From assembly GCA_028287395.1 (NCBI GenBank), contig JAQBPR010000016.1:1-36097 (forward strand): a stretch of DNA of 36,097 bases, written 5' to 3'. Shown here piece after piece: positions 1-8,321 of the stretch (within the stretch, counting starts at the first letter, position 1; every line of letters starts with the position of its first letter). Position numbers and translations under genes: made by a program. Source of the DNA: Bacilli bacterium (GTDB lineage Bacteria; Bacillota; Bacilli; Paenibacillales; NBRC-103111). A model generated the notes under the pieces. It ran no database searches, was not told the origin of the DNA, and saw only the letters and a program-made list of their open reading frames with translations.

Positions 1-164
1 CCCCAAAAGTGAAGTGAACCTACGAAGGTAATTCCGATTACTTTTCGGGGACCCCACAACACCCGAGGGATTTGTTACACCTGGATGTTTCACCTTCTTT
101 GCTTCGTTTCTAGTTTTCAGGGAATAACCCTGATTCCGTTGTTTTGTTTCGGCAAAGCAAACCG
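1..164 (+). other. 23S-5S rRNA spacer (partial)
   Basis: Non-coding spacer in front of 5S rRNA; the 23S 3' end lies outside the window. The first bases (1-10) can pair with 40-50 (CCCC.AAAAGT against ACTTTTCGGGG, one bulge). Near 109-123 there is a CTAGTTTTCAGGGAAT-like stretch resembling tails common in Bacillales rrn spacers. No gene is supported here. Assignment as rRNA spacer is inferred from its position and look. Confidence 0.6.
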
Positions 165-281
165 TTTGGTAATGATGGCGGAGGGGAACCACGCGTTCCC
201 ATCTCGAACACGACCGTTAAGCCCTCCAGCGCCAAGGGTACTTGAACCGCAGGGTTCTGGGAGAGTAGGACGTTGCCAAGC
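165..281 (+). rRNA. rrf: 5S ribosomal RNA
   Basis: About 117 nt beginning TTTGGTAATGATGGCGGAGG and ending GAGAGTAGGACGTTGCCAAG-C. It carries the hallmark 5S segments GGGAACCACGCGTTCCCATC, CGAACACGACCGTTAAGCCC and GAGAGTAGGACG. The 5' TTTGG.. end pairs with the 3' ..CCAAG end to close helix I. The sequence is very close to 5S genes of Paenibacillus-type bacteria as I recall them. The maturation enzyme RNase M5 (rnmV) is encoded at 14893-15438. Confidence 0.95.
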
Positions 282-291
282 AATGAAAAAG

Positions 292-325
292 AACCTTTTG
301 GATTTCATTCCTAAAGGTTTTTTTT
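292..325 (+). terminator. rrn operon Rho-independent terminator
   Basis: The stem AACCTTTTGG (292-301) pairs with CCTAAAGGTT (310-319) with one T-T mismatch around an 8-nt loop, then a T tract runs to 325. It starts 10 nt after the 5S 3' end. Confidence 0.85.
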
Positions 326-339
326 CATTGCTTTAAAAA

Positions 340-867
340 CTAAGAAATATAATAGGAAGCATCATTGTCATTAAATTTGACGAATCCGGAAGGCTTTAAT
401 TTCTTGAATTTCCAAAGAATGATATAACGCGGAAGTAATAAACAAAGATGTACAAAAATAAAACTGTTAAAATACGATGAAGGTACCCAAGCATACGATA
501 CAGCAATCACGGCAGTTCCGACTAAAAGCAGATGTGCATGAACCCGGTGTAAGCTTTTGAGCGAAACGAAGCCTGTGGGTAAATAACCAATACAGGGAAA
601 ATTGAAGCGGATGGACCAAAACCTGCGGGAAGCATCTTGAATTGTACGGAGAACTATTTTTATTAGAATGATCTGCAATAAGCAAACGATCGGTATGGCG
701 AGAACAAAGGTCTCGAGCCCCTCTAATTTAAAATAAGCAATGTCGCAAATTAGAAAGAAAAAGTTAAAGCAAATACATACCATAATAAATGCAGGTGTGT
801 AGATTGCTTTTTTAATTAAAGTATAATGATAAAAGGTGGAATTTTCAGATAACTTCTTGTCTTTCAA
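340..867 (-). CDS. Uncharacterised multi-pass membrane protein
   Basis: Not recognised. I place the start at a TTG (865-867), because a GGGGGG ribosome-binding site (874-879) sits 6 nt upstream. An in-frame ATG at 987 would add 40 residues but has no comparable site. The 175-residue product has about four hydrophobic segments: two in the first half (around FIMVCICFNFFFLICDIAYF and FVLAIPIVCLLQIILIKIV) and two in the second (around HLLLVGTAVIAVSYAWV and FIFVHLCLLLPRYIIL). The C-terminus is polar (GFVKFNDNDASYYIS). It is read toward the rrn terminator and divergently from csfB. The frame is open and membrane-like throughout, so I treat it as a real gene of unknown function; in B. subtilis the rrn-csfB interval has no such gene. 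Confidence 0.65.
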   Translation of the reverse strand: MKDKKLSENSTFYHYTLIKKAIYTPAFIMVCICFNFFFLICDIAYFKLEGLETFVLAIPIVCLLQIILIKIVLRTIQDASRRFWSIRFNFPCIGYLPTGFVSLKSLHRVHAHLLLVGTAVIAVSYAWVPSSYFNSFIFVHLCLLLPRYIILWKFKKLKPSGFVKFNDNDASYYIS

Positions 868-1026
868 ATAAATCCCCCCATGGTGTTTAGAAAAAAATTG
901 GTTAATGCAACGCAATATATATATCGGCAATTTAAGCTTATAATGAAAGTAATTTAAGTACAGACACAGAATATGTTGAATGATCATATGAATATAGGAA
1001 CAAGGGAAAACAAATGTAGATTTTTA

Positions 1027-1054
1027 GTTTAAGAGGTTTTGAAATGGGCAGACT
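1027..1054 (+). promoter_or_regulatory. Sigma-F (or sigma-G) promoter of csfB
   Basis: GTTTA (1027-1031), a 14-nt spacer, then GGGCAGACT followed by A (1046-1055). This fits the forespore consensus GYWTA / GGnnAnAHTR. B. subtilis csfB is known to be sigma-F transcribed, and a near-identical element precedes fin in this window (24130-24158). Confidence 0.65.
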
Positions 1055-1097
1055 AGAATTAATTACTAGGATAAAACCTTGAGGAGGTATTCTGCAA

Positions 1098-1283
1098 ATG
1101 GAAGAATGTAAAGAAATGTCTTGTATTATATGCGGCCAAATGAAACCGCACGGTATCGTTATTATATCAGAGTTTATTTGTGAAAACTGTGAAGCAGAAA
1201 TAGTTCATACAGATGTGCAAGATGCAAAATATCCTTTTTTTATTCATCAGTTGAAACAAATATGGTATAGAAAAAATGCTTAG
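1098..1283 (+). CDS. csfB: Anti-sigma-G factor Gin/CsfB
   Basis: A 61-residue protein with two zinc-knuckle type pairs, CIICG (residues 9-13) and CENCE (28-32), and a short C-terminal helix (FIHQLKQIWYRKN). This is the Gin/CsfB family, a forespore protein that binds and restrains sigma-G (and sigma-E in the forespore) until engulfment is complete. It starts with ATG behind a strong GAGGAGG site (1081-1087). The position directly after an rrn operon matches B. subtilis, but the xpaC and yaaN genes that follow it there are absent. Confidence 0.88.
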   Translation: MEECKEMSCIICGQMKPHGIVIISEFICENCEAEIVHTDVQDAKYPFFIHQLKQIWYRKNA

Positions 1284-1395
1284 AGGCGGACAAAGCTTTC
1301 GCTTGAAAATAAAAAACTTTAAATCATATGTTTTTTTTCATATAGTAAAGAGATAAGTCGATAGCTTATTCTTTTTTTGTTATGGAGGTGATAAT

Positions 1396-2883
1396 TTGAA
1401 CATTCGATTGCACAAAGAACGTGCGCCATTATATGAGAGAATGGTCGAACGACAAAGAGAATGCCGTTCGAGTTTTCATGTTCCGGGTCATAAACATGGT
1501 AAAGGATTAGACCCGCAGGGATACGATTCTTTCTCAACTATTATGCAACTTGATTTTACAGAATTACCGGGATTGGATGATTTAAATCAGCCTTCTGGAA
1601 TCATTATGGAGGCGCAGCAATTAGCGGCGGATTGCTTCGGCGCGGAAGAAACGTTTTTTTTAGTAAATGGAAGCACGGTTGGCAATTTGGCGATGATTTT
1701 AGCAGTTTGTGTGCAGGACGATATTTTGATAGTGCAGAGAAATGTTCATAAATCTATCATTCACGGCTTAATGCTGGCTGGGGCAAGAGCTGTATTTTTA
1801 CCTCCGTGTTTGGATATGGATAGTTCACTGTTCACAGGTGTGCGATTGATGGATATAATAAGTGCGATGGATGCTTATCCAGAAGCTAAGGGAGTGCTTT
1901 TATGCAATCCCAATTACTATGGGATGGGCATCGAATTAGCTGAGGTAGCTGAAGCGGTGCATAAGCATGGAATGCCTCTCTTAATAGATGAAGCGCATGG
2001 CGCTCATTACGGATTCCATCCCCAATTGCCAAAGTCAGCCATTTCTAGCGGTGCGGATGTAGTGGTACAATCAACACACAAAATGTTAACGGCAATGACA
2101 ATGGGTGCAATGTTACATGTTCAGGGTGAAAGGATAAATCGTCAGGCATTGCGACAAAGATTGACTATGCTGCAAAGTTCAAGCCCTTCGTATCCGATTA
2201 TGGCTTCATTGGATTTATCACGCAGATGGATGCATACGGAAGGCAGCAAAAGTATAGATAAGGCATTGCAGGGGATTTATTATCTTCATAAAATGTTAAA
2301 GACCCATATTCCGGCTATTGGTATTATGAAAAAACAAATAAATACAACTTCGTATGCAACATTAGATCCATTTAAAATAACGATTTACGATCGTTCAGGT
2401 ACTTGGAATGGTTTTGAGCTCAAGCAAAAATTAGAGCAGGCCGGTTGTGATGCTGAAATGGCTGACCCTATTTATGTCTTGCTTCAACTTAGCTTGGCAA
2501 CAGATGATGCGGATATAAATCGTCTTTTGGATGTATTATTGGATATTTTCAAGCCAATTAGCTTGGAAAAGCAGGATTTTGCAGTGGAAATCACGAATAA
2601 CAATAATATGCCCGGGTTTTTGCAAACTTCACTGCCCATCACGATGAAGTTACCGCATTTTTCAGATGATGTTAAAGTGAAAGCGATTTCGCTGCAGCAT
2701 GCAGTCGGCTTACGCGCAGCGGAAATGGTCATCCCTTATCCACCAGGGATACCGGTTTTATACTATGGAGAAGTGATTACACAACAAGCGGTCACTTATT
2801 TACAGTATTTAGCTAGGCAGGGTGCTTCGTTTCAAGGGACAAACGATGCAAGTTTAACGGATATTTCTGTTTTTATTGAATAA
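1396..2883 (+). CDS. yaaO: Orn/Lys/Arg decarboxylase family protein (YaaO-like)
   Basis: A 495-residue fold-type I PLP decarboxylase. Visible marks are HVPGHKHG (residues 28-35), the cofactor-contacting DEAHGAH (198-204) and the PLP lysine in STHK (K229). The C-terminal domain has VIPYPPGIPVLYYGE, typical of the family. The start is TTG (1396) behind GGAGGTG (1384-1390). Family members decarboxylate arginine, lysine or ornithine to polyamine precursors; substrate cannot be told from the sequence. It lies 19 nt upstream of tmk, as in B. subtilis, and probably shares its transcript. Confidence 0.88.
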   Translation: MNIRLHKERAPLYERMVERQRECRSSFHVPGHKHGKGLDPQGYDSFSTIMQLDFTELPGLDDLNQPSGIIMEAQQLAADCFGAEETFFLVNGSTVGNLAMILAVCVQDDILIVQRNVHKSIIHGLMLAGARAVFLPPCLDMDSSLFTGVRLMDIISAMDAYPEAKGVLLCNPNYYGMGIELAEVAEAVHKHGMPLLIDEAHGAHYGFHPQLPKSAISSGADVVVQSTHKMLTAMTMGAMLHVQGERINRQALRQRLTMLQSSSPSYPIMASLDLSRRWMHTEGSKSIDKALQGIYYLHKMLKTHIPAIGIMKKQINTTSYATLDPFKITIYDRSGTWNGFELKQKLEQAGCDAEMADPIYVLLQLSLATDDADINRLLDVLLDIFKPISLEKQDFAVEITNNNNMPGFLQTSLPITMKLPHFSDDVKVKAISLQHAVGLRAAEMVIPYPPGIPVLYYGEVITQQAVTYLQYLARQGASFQGTNDASLTDISVFIE

Positions 2884-2902
2884 TATTGCTATGGAGGGCT
2901 AA

Positions 2903-3556
2903 GTGAAGGGATTATTCATCACGTTTGAAGGACCAGATGGATCAGGGAAGACAACCCAATTAAAAAGATTAGCGGCAGATATAATGAAGGCAGGCTATCC
3001 TGTTGAAGTAACTCGCGAGCCAGGGGGGACTTTTATCAGCGATCAGATTCGTACCCTATTGTTGTCTCCAGACAATCATACAATGGTCGATCAAGCCGAA
3101 ATATTACTCTATGCGGCCTCGAGAGCACAGCATGTTCACGAAAAAATTATCCCAGCTCTGCAAAAAAATCAAATTGTTTTGTGTGATCGTTTTATTGATG
3201 CTAGTATAGCTTACCAAGCTTTTGGATTAGGTGTGGATGAATTTCAAGTCAGATCGATCAACCAATTTGCCTCCTCGGGACTTCAGCCCAACCGAACGTA
3301 TATGTTAGACGTTCCTATTTCAGTTAGTCAGCAGCGATTGCTGGACAGAGCACAAATCGCGGGAAATCCTGCGATGGATCGCATTGAATTAAAAGAAACA
3401 GAATATCATATTCGTGTAAGAGAAGCTTTTCTGCAAATTGCTCAGTCGGAACCAGAAAGGGTATGCATAATAAAGGCGGATCGTACCGAAAATGAAATTT
3501 ATAAAGAGATTTATGCTGATTTTTCAGATTTTTTGACTAATCATTATAAAAAATAA
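2903..3556 (+). CDS. tmk: Thymidylate kinase
   Basis: A 217-residue dTMP kinase making dTDP for DNA synthesis. The P-loop GPDGSGKTT occupies residues 10-18. The TREPGGT substrate motif and the DRFIDASIAYQ segment (the DR[YF] dTMP contact) follow. The lid region carries arginine (QQRLLDRAQ). The start is GTG at 2903 behind GGAGGG (2892-2897). Length is normal for the family. It heads the tmk-darA-yaaR-holB group that is conserved in spore formers. Confidence 0.96.
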   Translation: MKGLFITFEGPDGSGKTTQLKRLAADIMKAGYPVEVTREPGGTFISDQIRTLLLSPDNHTMVDQAEILLYAASRAQHVHEKIIPALQKNQIVLCDRFIDASIAYQAFGLGVDEFQVRSINQFASSGLQPNRTYMLDVPISVSQQRLLDRAQIAGNPAMDRIELKETEYHIRVREAFLQIAQSEPERVCIIKADRTENEIYKEIYADFSDFLTNHYKK

Positions 3557-3584
3557 GGTATACTGAGAATGGGAGTTGATAATT

Positions 3585-3914
3585 ATGAAGCTAGTCATTG
3601 CAGTCGTTCAGGATAAGGATAGCAGCCGCTTGTCCAACGCTTTGATTAAAGAAGGCTTTCGCGCAACCAAGCTGGCCAGTACAGGCGGATTTCTCAGAGC
3701 AGGCAATACAACATTCATGATTGGAACTGAGGACGAAAAAGTACAGGAAGTATTACAAGTTATCAAGGCAAATTGCAAGGTACGGGAGCAATTAGTAACC
3801 CCGGTTTCACCTATGGGCGGGACAACCGATTCATATATTCCTTTTCCTGTGGAGGTTCAGATTGGCGGAGCAGCAGTATTCGTAATGCCAGTTGAACGGT
3901 TCGAGCATTATTAA
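3585..3914 (+). CDS. darA: Cyclic-di-AMP receptor DarA (PII-like)
   Basis: A 109-residue PII-like signal protein (YaaQ/DarA/PstA). It begins MKLVIAVVQDKDS and has the conserved STGGFLRAGNTTFMIG strand-loop that carries the family's c-di-AMP-binding TGG/GNTT residues. I choose ATG 3585 because GGGAG (3571-3575) is 9 nt upstream; a TTG at 3576 would overlap that site. Family members bind c-di-AMP as trimers; downstream targets are poorly known. It sits between tmk and yaaR. A c-di-AMP riboswitch occurs at 13255 in the same window. Confidence 0.94.
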   Translation: MKLVIAVVQDKDSSRLSNALIKEGFRATKLASTGGFLRAGNTTFMIGTEDEKVQEVLQVIKANCKVREQLVTPVSPMGGTTDSYIPFPVEVQIGGAAVFVMPVERFEHY

Positions 3915-3929
3915 ATGGGGTGAATCGAT

Positions 3930-4376
3930 GTGAAAATAAATCCGGGCTTACGTTCGTTCGGCAAAGAATTGAAGCTATCTGATAATTCAGTACCTGCTCA
4001 AGTGCAGCCAAAAACCTTTTCCGATATGATGCAGCATCAGGATGGAAAAGCGGTAGCGACGGAGTTGAATCGGATGTTAGAGCAAATTCAGCTGCAGGGC
4101 GAACGTCTTTCTAAATCGATGACCGTTCGAGAATTGCGGCAATATAAGATTTTGATTAAAAAATTTCTAGAAGAGACAGCGCGTAGAGGCGTGCAGCTGC
4201 GGGATACGAAAGGCTGGGATCGCAGGGGCAGGGGTAAGCGTTACAAGCTGCTTGAAGAAATTGATCAAAACTTATTAACTATGGCAGATGATCTACTGGA
4301 ACATGAACAGGGTCGAATCGAGCTTTTACAAAAAATCGGTGAAATTCGCGGCATGTTGATTAATTTATTTTTTTAA
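3930..4376 (+). CDS. yaaR: YaaR family protein (DUF327)
   Basis: A 148-residue protein with GTG start (3930) behind GGGGTGAA. Its middle is basic and helical: VRELRQYKILIKKFLEE near residues 66-82, then a basic WDRRGRGKRYKLLEEID segment. This pattern is typical of the DUF327/YaaR family of Firmicutes. Function is unknown; the gene is always found between darA and holB. Its TAA overlaps the first A of an upstream in-frame ATG of holB. Confidence 0.9.
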   Translation: MKINPGLRSFGKELKLSDNSVPAQVQPKTFSDMMQHQDGKAVATELNRMLEQIQLQGERLSKSMTVRELRQYKILIKKFLEETARRGVQLRDTKGWDRRGRGKRYKLLEEIDQNLLTMADDLLEHEQGRIELLQKIGEIRGMLINLFF

Positions 4377-4390
4377 TGAGGCGAAATGCA

Positions 4391-5371
4391 ATGTCATTCC
4401 AAACGATAATTGGACAAGAACGCGTGAAGCGTTTGCTGCAAAATGGATTGAACCATAATTCTCTATCGCATGCTTATATCTTTAGCGGGGCTAACGGCTC
4501 TGGGCGACGGCAAATGGCGGTAGCTTTGGCGCAAGCGATCTATTGCACAGAAATGATAGATGATGCGTGCGGACAGTGTTTAAGCTGTCGTAAGGTGGAG
4601 CATCGCAATCATCCTGATTTTCATTGGATAGAACCAGATGGAGCCAGTCTTAAAATAGAGCAAATCCGTGATCTGCAGAAGCAATTTGCTTACCGCTCTA
4701 CGGCTTCGCAAACAAAAATTTATGTGCTTCAAGATGCAGATCGCATGACGAATCAAGCAGCCAATAGTTTACTTAAATTTCTAGAAGAACCCACTTCTGA
4801 CGTTTTAGCGATTTTGATCGCAGAGAATGGACATGCTTTGCTGCCGACGATTCAATCACGGGCACAGTGGGTTCCATTCGCACCTCAGAGTGTCCGTCTG
4901 CTATCGCAACAACTGATCGCAGAAGGGTTAACCCCAAATCTAGTGCTTCCCGCAATTCATGTTGCAGCAGGCTTGGAAGCAGCTAGAGAACTTATCCATG
5001 GAAATTGGTTTGCGGAAGCGCGAAATGTAGTGATACAATTACTTACGGAAGCTTTGACGAGTATTCCGTTAGCGATGCTTACAGTGCAACAAAAATGGAT
5101 CAAATCGGAATGGGCCGAAAAATTACCTACCTTTCTTGATTTGTCGATTCTTTGGTTTAAAGATATGATTTATTGTGTAAGTGGTCGACAAGAAAACATA
5201 GTTTACAAGGATCGTTTGGATTGGATGAGACAGCACGCTTTTTCACGTGAAATCGCGCACTGGGTTCAATGTATTGAGCATACGTTAGAATTGAAAAAAA
5301 GACTCCGTTTCCATGCAAACCCGCAGTTAGCATTGGAAAAGTGGATTATTGACATACAAGGGGGGTGTTAG
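4391..5371 (+). CDS. holB: DNA polymerase III subunit delta'
   Basis: A 326-residue clamp-loader AAA+ subunit. The N-terminus FQTIIGQERVKRLLQNGL is typical of the family. The degenerate Walker A GANGSGRR (33-40) has the arginine seen in delta' proteins, which do not hydrolyse ATP. Zinc cysteines are C52, C60, C63 and C66, and NSLLKFLEEPTSD is the conserved sensor/SRC-like region. ATG 4391 is chosen over ATG 4376 because GAGGCG (4378-4383) lies 7 nt ahead of it. It ends 2 nt before ricT, implying translational coupling. Confidence 0.93.
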   Translation: MSFQTIIGQERVKRLLQNGLNHNSLSHAYIFSGANGSGRRQMAVALAQAIYCTEMIDDACGQCLSCRKVEHRNHPDFHWIEPDGASLKIEQIRDLQKQFAYRSTASQTKIYVLQDADRMTNQAANSLLKFLEEPTSDVLAILIAENGHALLPTIQSRAQWVPFAPQSVRLLSQQLIAEGLTPNLVLPAIHVAAGLEAARELIHGNWFAEARNVVIQLLTEALTSIPLAMLTVQQKWIKSEWAEKLPTFLDLSILWFKDMIYCVSGRQENIVYKDRLDWMRQHAFSREIAHWVQCIEHTLELKKRLRFHANPQLALEKWIIDIQGGC

Positions 5372-5373
5372 CA

Positions 5374-6180
5374 ATGTATTCAGTCGTTGGTGTACGTTTT
5401 AAAAAGGCAGGGAAAATATTCTACTTTGACCCCATTGACTTACCAGTCGAGAAAGACAGCAGTGTGATCGTGGATACAGCACGCGGCTTGGAATATGGAA
5501 ACGTGGTTATCGGCCGAAGAGACGTTGGGGAAAATGATGTCGTGTTACCTTTGAAAAAAGTGATTCGCATTGCCGACGATACAGATGCAAAATTAGTGGA
5601 AGGCAATAAAACAGCGGCGAGAGACGCGTTCAGTGCCTGTCAGGATAAAATTAAAGAGCATGGGCTGAAAATGAAATTGGTCGATGTTGAATATACGTTT
5701 GATCGCAACAAAATTATTTTTTATTTTACGGCTGAAGGACGAGTAGATTTTCGTGAGTTGGTTAAGGATCTTGCCAGCATATTCCGTACCCGCATAGAGC
5801 TGCGCCAAATTGGCGTTCGTGATGAAGCGAAGCTGCTTGGAGGTATCGGACCTTGTGGGAGATTATTATGTTGTTCCACATTTTTGGGGGATTTCGAACC
5901 CGTTTCGATAAAAATGGCCAAAGATCAAAATCTTTCCTTAAACCCGACAAAAATATCCGGCTTATGCGGCCGCTTAATGTGTTGTCTTAAATATGAACAT
6001 GATAATTATGAAAGTGCCAAGGAGGACCTTCCTCGTATGGGTAAGTTGGTAATGACTTCATATGGACAAGGTAAAGTCGTTGGGATAAACACGTCAGAGC
6101 GTGTAGTAAAAGTACAAATATTCGATCTGGGCAAAGCGCTTGATTTACCTTCGGATGATGTGGTAGTAGAACAGGATTAG
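5374..6180 (+). CDS. ricT: RicT (YaaT), Y-complex subunit
   Basis: A 268-residue PSP1-domain protein. In B. subtilis RicT joins RicA and RicF in the Y-complex, which binds Fe-S clusters, directs RNase Y to mRNAs and speeds the sporulation phosphorelay. The Fe-S cysteines are visible in GPCGRLLCC and SGLCGRLMCCLKYEH. ATG 5374 is preferred: GGGGGGT sits 7 nt upstream, while a GTG at 5365 overlaps that site. It lies between holB and yabA as in Bacillus. Confidence 0.94.
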   Translation: MYSVVGVRFKKAGKIFYFDPIDLPVEKDSSVIVDTARGLEYGNVVIGRRDVGENDVVLPLKKVIRIADDTDAKLVEGNKTAARDAFSACQDKIKEHGLKMKLVDVEYTFDRNKIIFYFTAEGRVDFRELVKDLASIFRTRIELRQIGVRDEAKLLGGIGPCGRLLCCSTFLGDFEPVSIKMAKDQNLSLNPTKISGLCGRLMCCLKYEHDNYESAKEDLPRMGKLVMTSYGQGKVVGINTSERVVKVQIFDLGKALDLPSDDVVVEQD

Positions 6181-6204
6181 CGGGACATATGCTGAGGTGA
6201 AATC

Positions 6205-6543
6205 GTGGACGAACAAGATATTTTTAAGCAAGTTGAGCATATGGAAGAAGAACTTGGCAGTGCTTTTGCTAATTTCAGTTCTTTCAAAAAAACGATTGTA
6301 AGGCTTATGGAAGAGAACAAGCGTTTAAGTATTGAAAACCAGCAGCTCCGCAAGCTGCTTAGACGAGACTCGGATTCATTGCTGCAAATAGCTGGCGATA
6401 AAGACAAGGACTCCGTCATTGGTGAAGGTTATGATAATCTGGCGCGATTATATTATGAAGGCTTTCATATTTGTAATGTGTATTATGGTCATCTTCGCAT
6501 GGAGGGTGACTGCATGTTTTGTATTTCTTTCCTAAATAAATAG
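6205..6543 (+). CDS. yabA: Replication initiation control protein YabA
   Basis: A 112-residue protein with GTG start behind GAGGTGA. The N-terminal two-thirds is a helical coiled-coil ([36 protein letters not shown]). The C-terminus holds the zinc site H88, C90, C103, C106 in [15 protein letters not shown]. YabA bridges DnaA and the DnaN clamp and restrains re-initiation. A strong terminator follows 5 nt after the stop, closing this transcription unit. Confidence 0.94.
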   Translation: MDEQDIFKQVEHMEEELGSAFANFSSFKKTIVRLMEENKRLSIENQQLRKLLRRDSDSLLQIAGDKDKDSVIGEGYDNLARLYYEGFHICNVYYGHLRMEGDCMFCISFLNK

Positions 6544-6548
6544 ATGAT

Positions 6549-6581
6549 ACCGTAGAGATTGACCGTCTCTACGGTTTTTTT
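6549..6581 (+). terminator. Terminator after yabA
   Basis: A perfect 10-bp stem ACCGTAGAGA (6549-6558) / TCTCTACGGT (6566-6575) with a 7-nt loop and a T tract to 6581. It lies only 18 nt before the next start codon. Confidence 0.92.
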
Positions 6582-6599
6582 AAAGTGAGGCGTACGAAA

Positions 6600-7322
6600 A
6601 TGGAACGTATCGATGACTTAATGACACACCAGTTGAAAATTATTCAAAGCGATGAGGTATTTAGTTTTTCGTTGGATGCTGTACTGTTAGCTCGTTTCTG
6701 TACAGTGCCGCTGCGAGGCAAAATTATGGATCTCTGCACAGGGAATGGCGTTATTCCATTGCTTTTATCTACACGTACAAAAGCAGATATTCATGGTGTG
6801 GAAATTCAAGATCGTCTAGCAGATATGGCTAAACGAAATGTGGTATTAAATGAATTGGAAGCTCAAATTCGAATTGTCCAAGGTGATTTGAAGCATGCTC
6901 ATGAATTATTCGGTTACGGGCAATATGATCTGGTAACCGTGAATCCTCCCTATTTACCTGTACTGGCAGGTGTGCAAAATACGAATGAGCATTTTGCCGC
7001 GGCTCGTCATGAAATTTACTGTAATCTTGAAGAAGTTATCGTGGCTTGTACCAAACTTGTGCGGGCAGGGGGCAAGATTGCGGTGGTACACCGTCCTTCC
7101 CGACTTGTGGATATTACTGTGCTCATGCGTCAGCATCGCTTAGAACCCAAACGTGTTCGTTTTGTTCATCCTCGTATCGGAGAGGAAGCGAATATGGTGT
7201 TGATCGAGGCGATTAAGGATGGTAAGCCCGAGGTTCGGCTGCTCCCACCGATTATCGCATTCAAAAACGAGCAAGAATACAGTGACGAATTAATGCAAAT
7301 ATTTTATGGACAAGGGGGTTGA
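6600..7322 (+). CDS. trmN6: tRNA1(Val) A37 N6-methyltransferase-type protein (YabB)
   Basis: A 240-residue class I SAM methyltransferase. The SAM loop is MDLCTGNGVIPLLLS and the catalytic N6-adenine motif is VNPPY (DLVTVNPPYLP). This fits TrmN6/YabB, which methylates A37 of tRNA-Val in E. coli; the target here is inferred. ATG 6600 is chosen because GTGAGGCG (6585-6592) serves as its site; the GTG at 6585 is that site. The stop is 2 nt before rsmI. Alternative: a related N6 methylase with another tRNA target. Confidence 0.88.
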   Translation: MERIDDLMTHQLKIIQSDEVFSFSLDAVLLARFCTVPLRGKIMDLCTGNGVIPLLLSTRTKADIHGVEIQDRLADMAKRNVVLNELEAQIRIVQGDLKHAHELFGYGQYDLVTVNPPYLPVLAGVQNTNEHFAAARHEIYCNLEEVIVACTKLVRAGGKIAVVHRPSRLVDITVLMRQHRLEPKRVRFVHPRIGEEANMVLIEAIKDGKPEVRLLPPIIAFKNEQEYSDELMQIFYGQGG

Positions 7323-7324
7323 AC

Positions 7325-8209
7325 TTGAATATTCAAAAAAGCTTTCAAGCACAAGGAACACTGGGTAAGTTGTATTTGGTTGCGACACCCATTGGTAATC
7401 TCGAGGACATGACGTTTCGGGCGATTCGTACTTTAAAAGAAGTGCATTGGATTGCCGCTGAAGATACGAGACAAACACGCAAGCTCTTGACACATTATGA
7501 AATTCCCACAAGATTAGTGAGTTACCATGAGCATAACAAACAAGCGAGCGGGAATGAACTCATTCGACTTCTTATAGAAGGGCAATCCGTAGCACTCGTT
7601 TCGGATGCAGGGCTACCCGCAATTTCAGATCCGGGGTTTGATCTGGTAAAGTTAGCAATCACCAATCATATTACTGTGATTCCCATACCAGGGGCAAATG
7701 CAGCGTTGTCTGCTTTGATTGTCTCAGGATTACCTACGGATCGTTTCAGCTTTATTGGATTTCTTCCTCGTGACAAAAAAAGCATACACCAAGAGCTGGA
7801 ACGTCTTACAGCCCGCGAGGAAACATTGATTTTTTATGAATCACCTCATCGTGTATTAAAAACGTTGGCTATAATGAATGAAGTATGGGGAAGTCGAGAC
7901 ATTGTTCTTGCAAGGGAACTAACCAAAAGATATGAAGAAATGGCACGAGGCACGATCGCGGAAATTCGCTTGTTTATAGAGGAGCATCCCCCTCTTGGTG
8001 AATATTGCCTTGTTGTGGGCGGGTACGTTAAAACACAAGCGCAAACAGAAGCAGAGCAAGCATGGTGGAAGGCACTTGCGGTTACGGAGCATGTGGAACA
8101 TTATAAAAGGAATGGCATGGATCATAAGGATGCAATAAAGAAAGCGGCGGTTGATCGAGGAGTACCAAAGCGTGAAGTATACAATGAATTGATTGATCCC
8201 GATAAATAA
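7325..8209 (+). CDS. rsmI: 16S rRNA C1402 2'-O-methyltransferase RsmI
   Basis: A 294-residue tetrapyrrole-methylase-fold enzyme that 2'-O-methylates 16S rRNA C1402. Visible marks are LYLVATPIGNLEDMTFRA, AEDTRQTRKLL, VSDAGLPAISDPG, and IPGANAALSALIVSGLP. I choose TTG 7325, 6-7 nt after GGGGG (7314-7318); TTG 7319 would sit directly against that site. The stop lies at 8207-8209 and a convergent terminator for abrB follows. Confidence 0.93.
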   Translation: MNIQKSFQAQGTLGKLYLVATPIGNLEDMTFRAIRTLKEVHWIAAEDTRQTRKLLTHYEIPTRLVSYHEHNKQASGNELIRLLIEGQSVALVSDAGLPAISDPGFDLVKLAITNHITVIPIPGANAALSALIVSGLPTDRFSFIGFLPRDKKSIHQELERLTAREETLIFYESPHRVLKTLAIMNEVWGSRDIVLARELTKRYEEMARGTIAEIRLFIEEHPPLGEYCLVVGGYVKTQAQTEAEQAWWKALAVTEHVEHYKRNGMDHKDAIKKAAVDRGVPKREVYNELIDPDK

Positions 8210-8258
8210 AAAATATCCCTAAGCTGCAAGCCATGAGCTTGCGTGTTTGCTTAGGGAT
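8208..8258 (-). terminator. Terminator of abrB (minus strand)
   Basis: The stem ATCCCTAAGC (8215-8224) / GCTTAGGGAT (8249-8258) encloses a smaller GCAAGC/GCTTGC hairpin. The T-rich tract (TATTTTTTATTT when read on the minus strand) lies on the rsmI side, so it ends abrB transcription. On the plus strand no T tract follows, though the stem may still slow rsmI read-through. Confidence 0.8.
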
Positions 8259-8321
8259 CATAAGGAGTATGAAAAAAGTTACGAGTAAATGATGTTATAT
8301 TTCCATTATAAACTATTTTCT

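Noticed and set aside
85-336. Open frames on both strands across 85-336
   Set aside because: They lie over the 5S rRNA and its terminator; the sequence is explained by the RNA gene.
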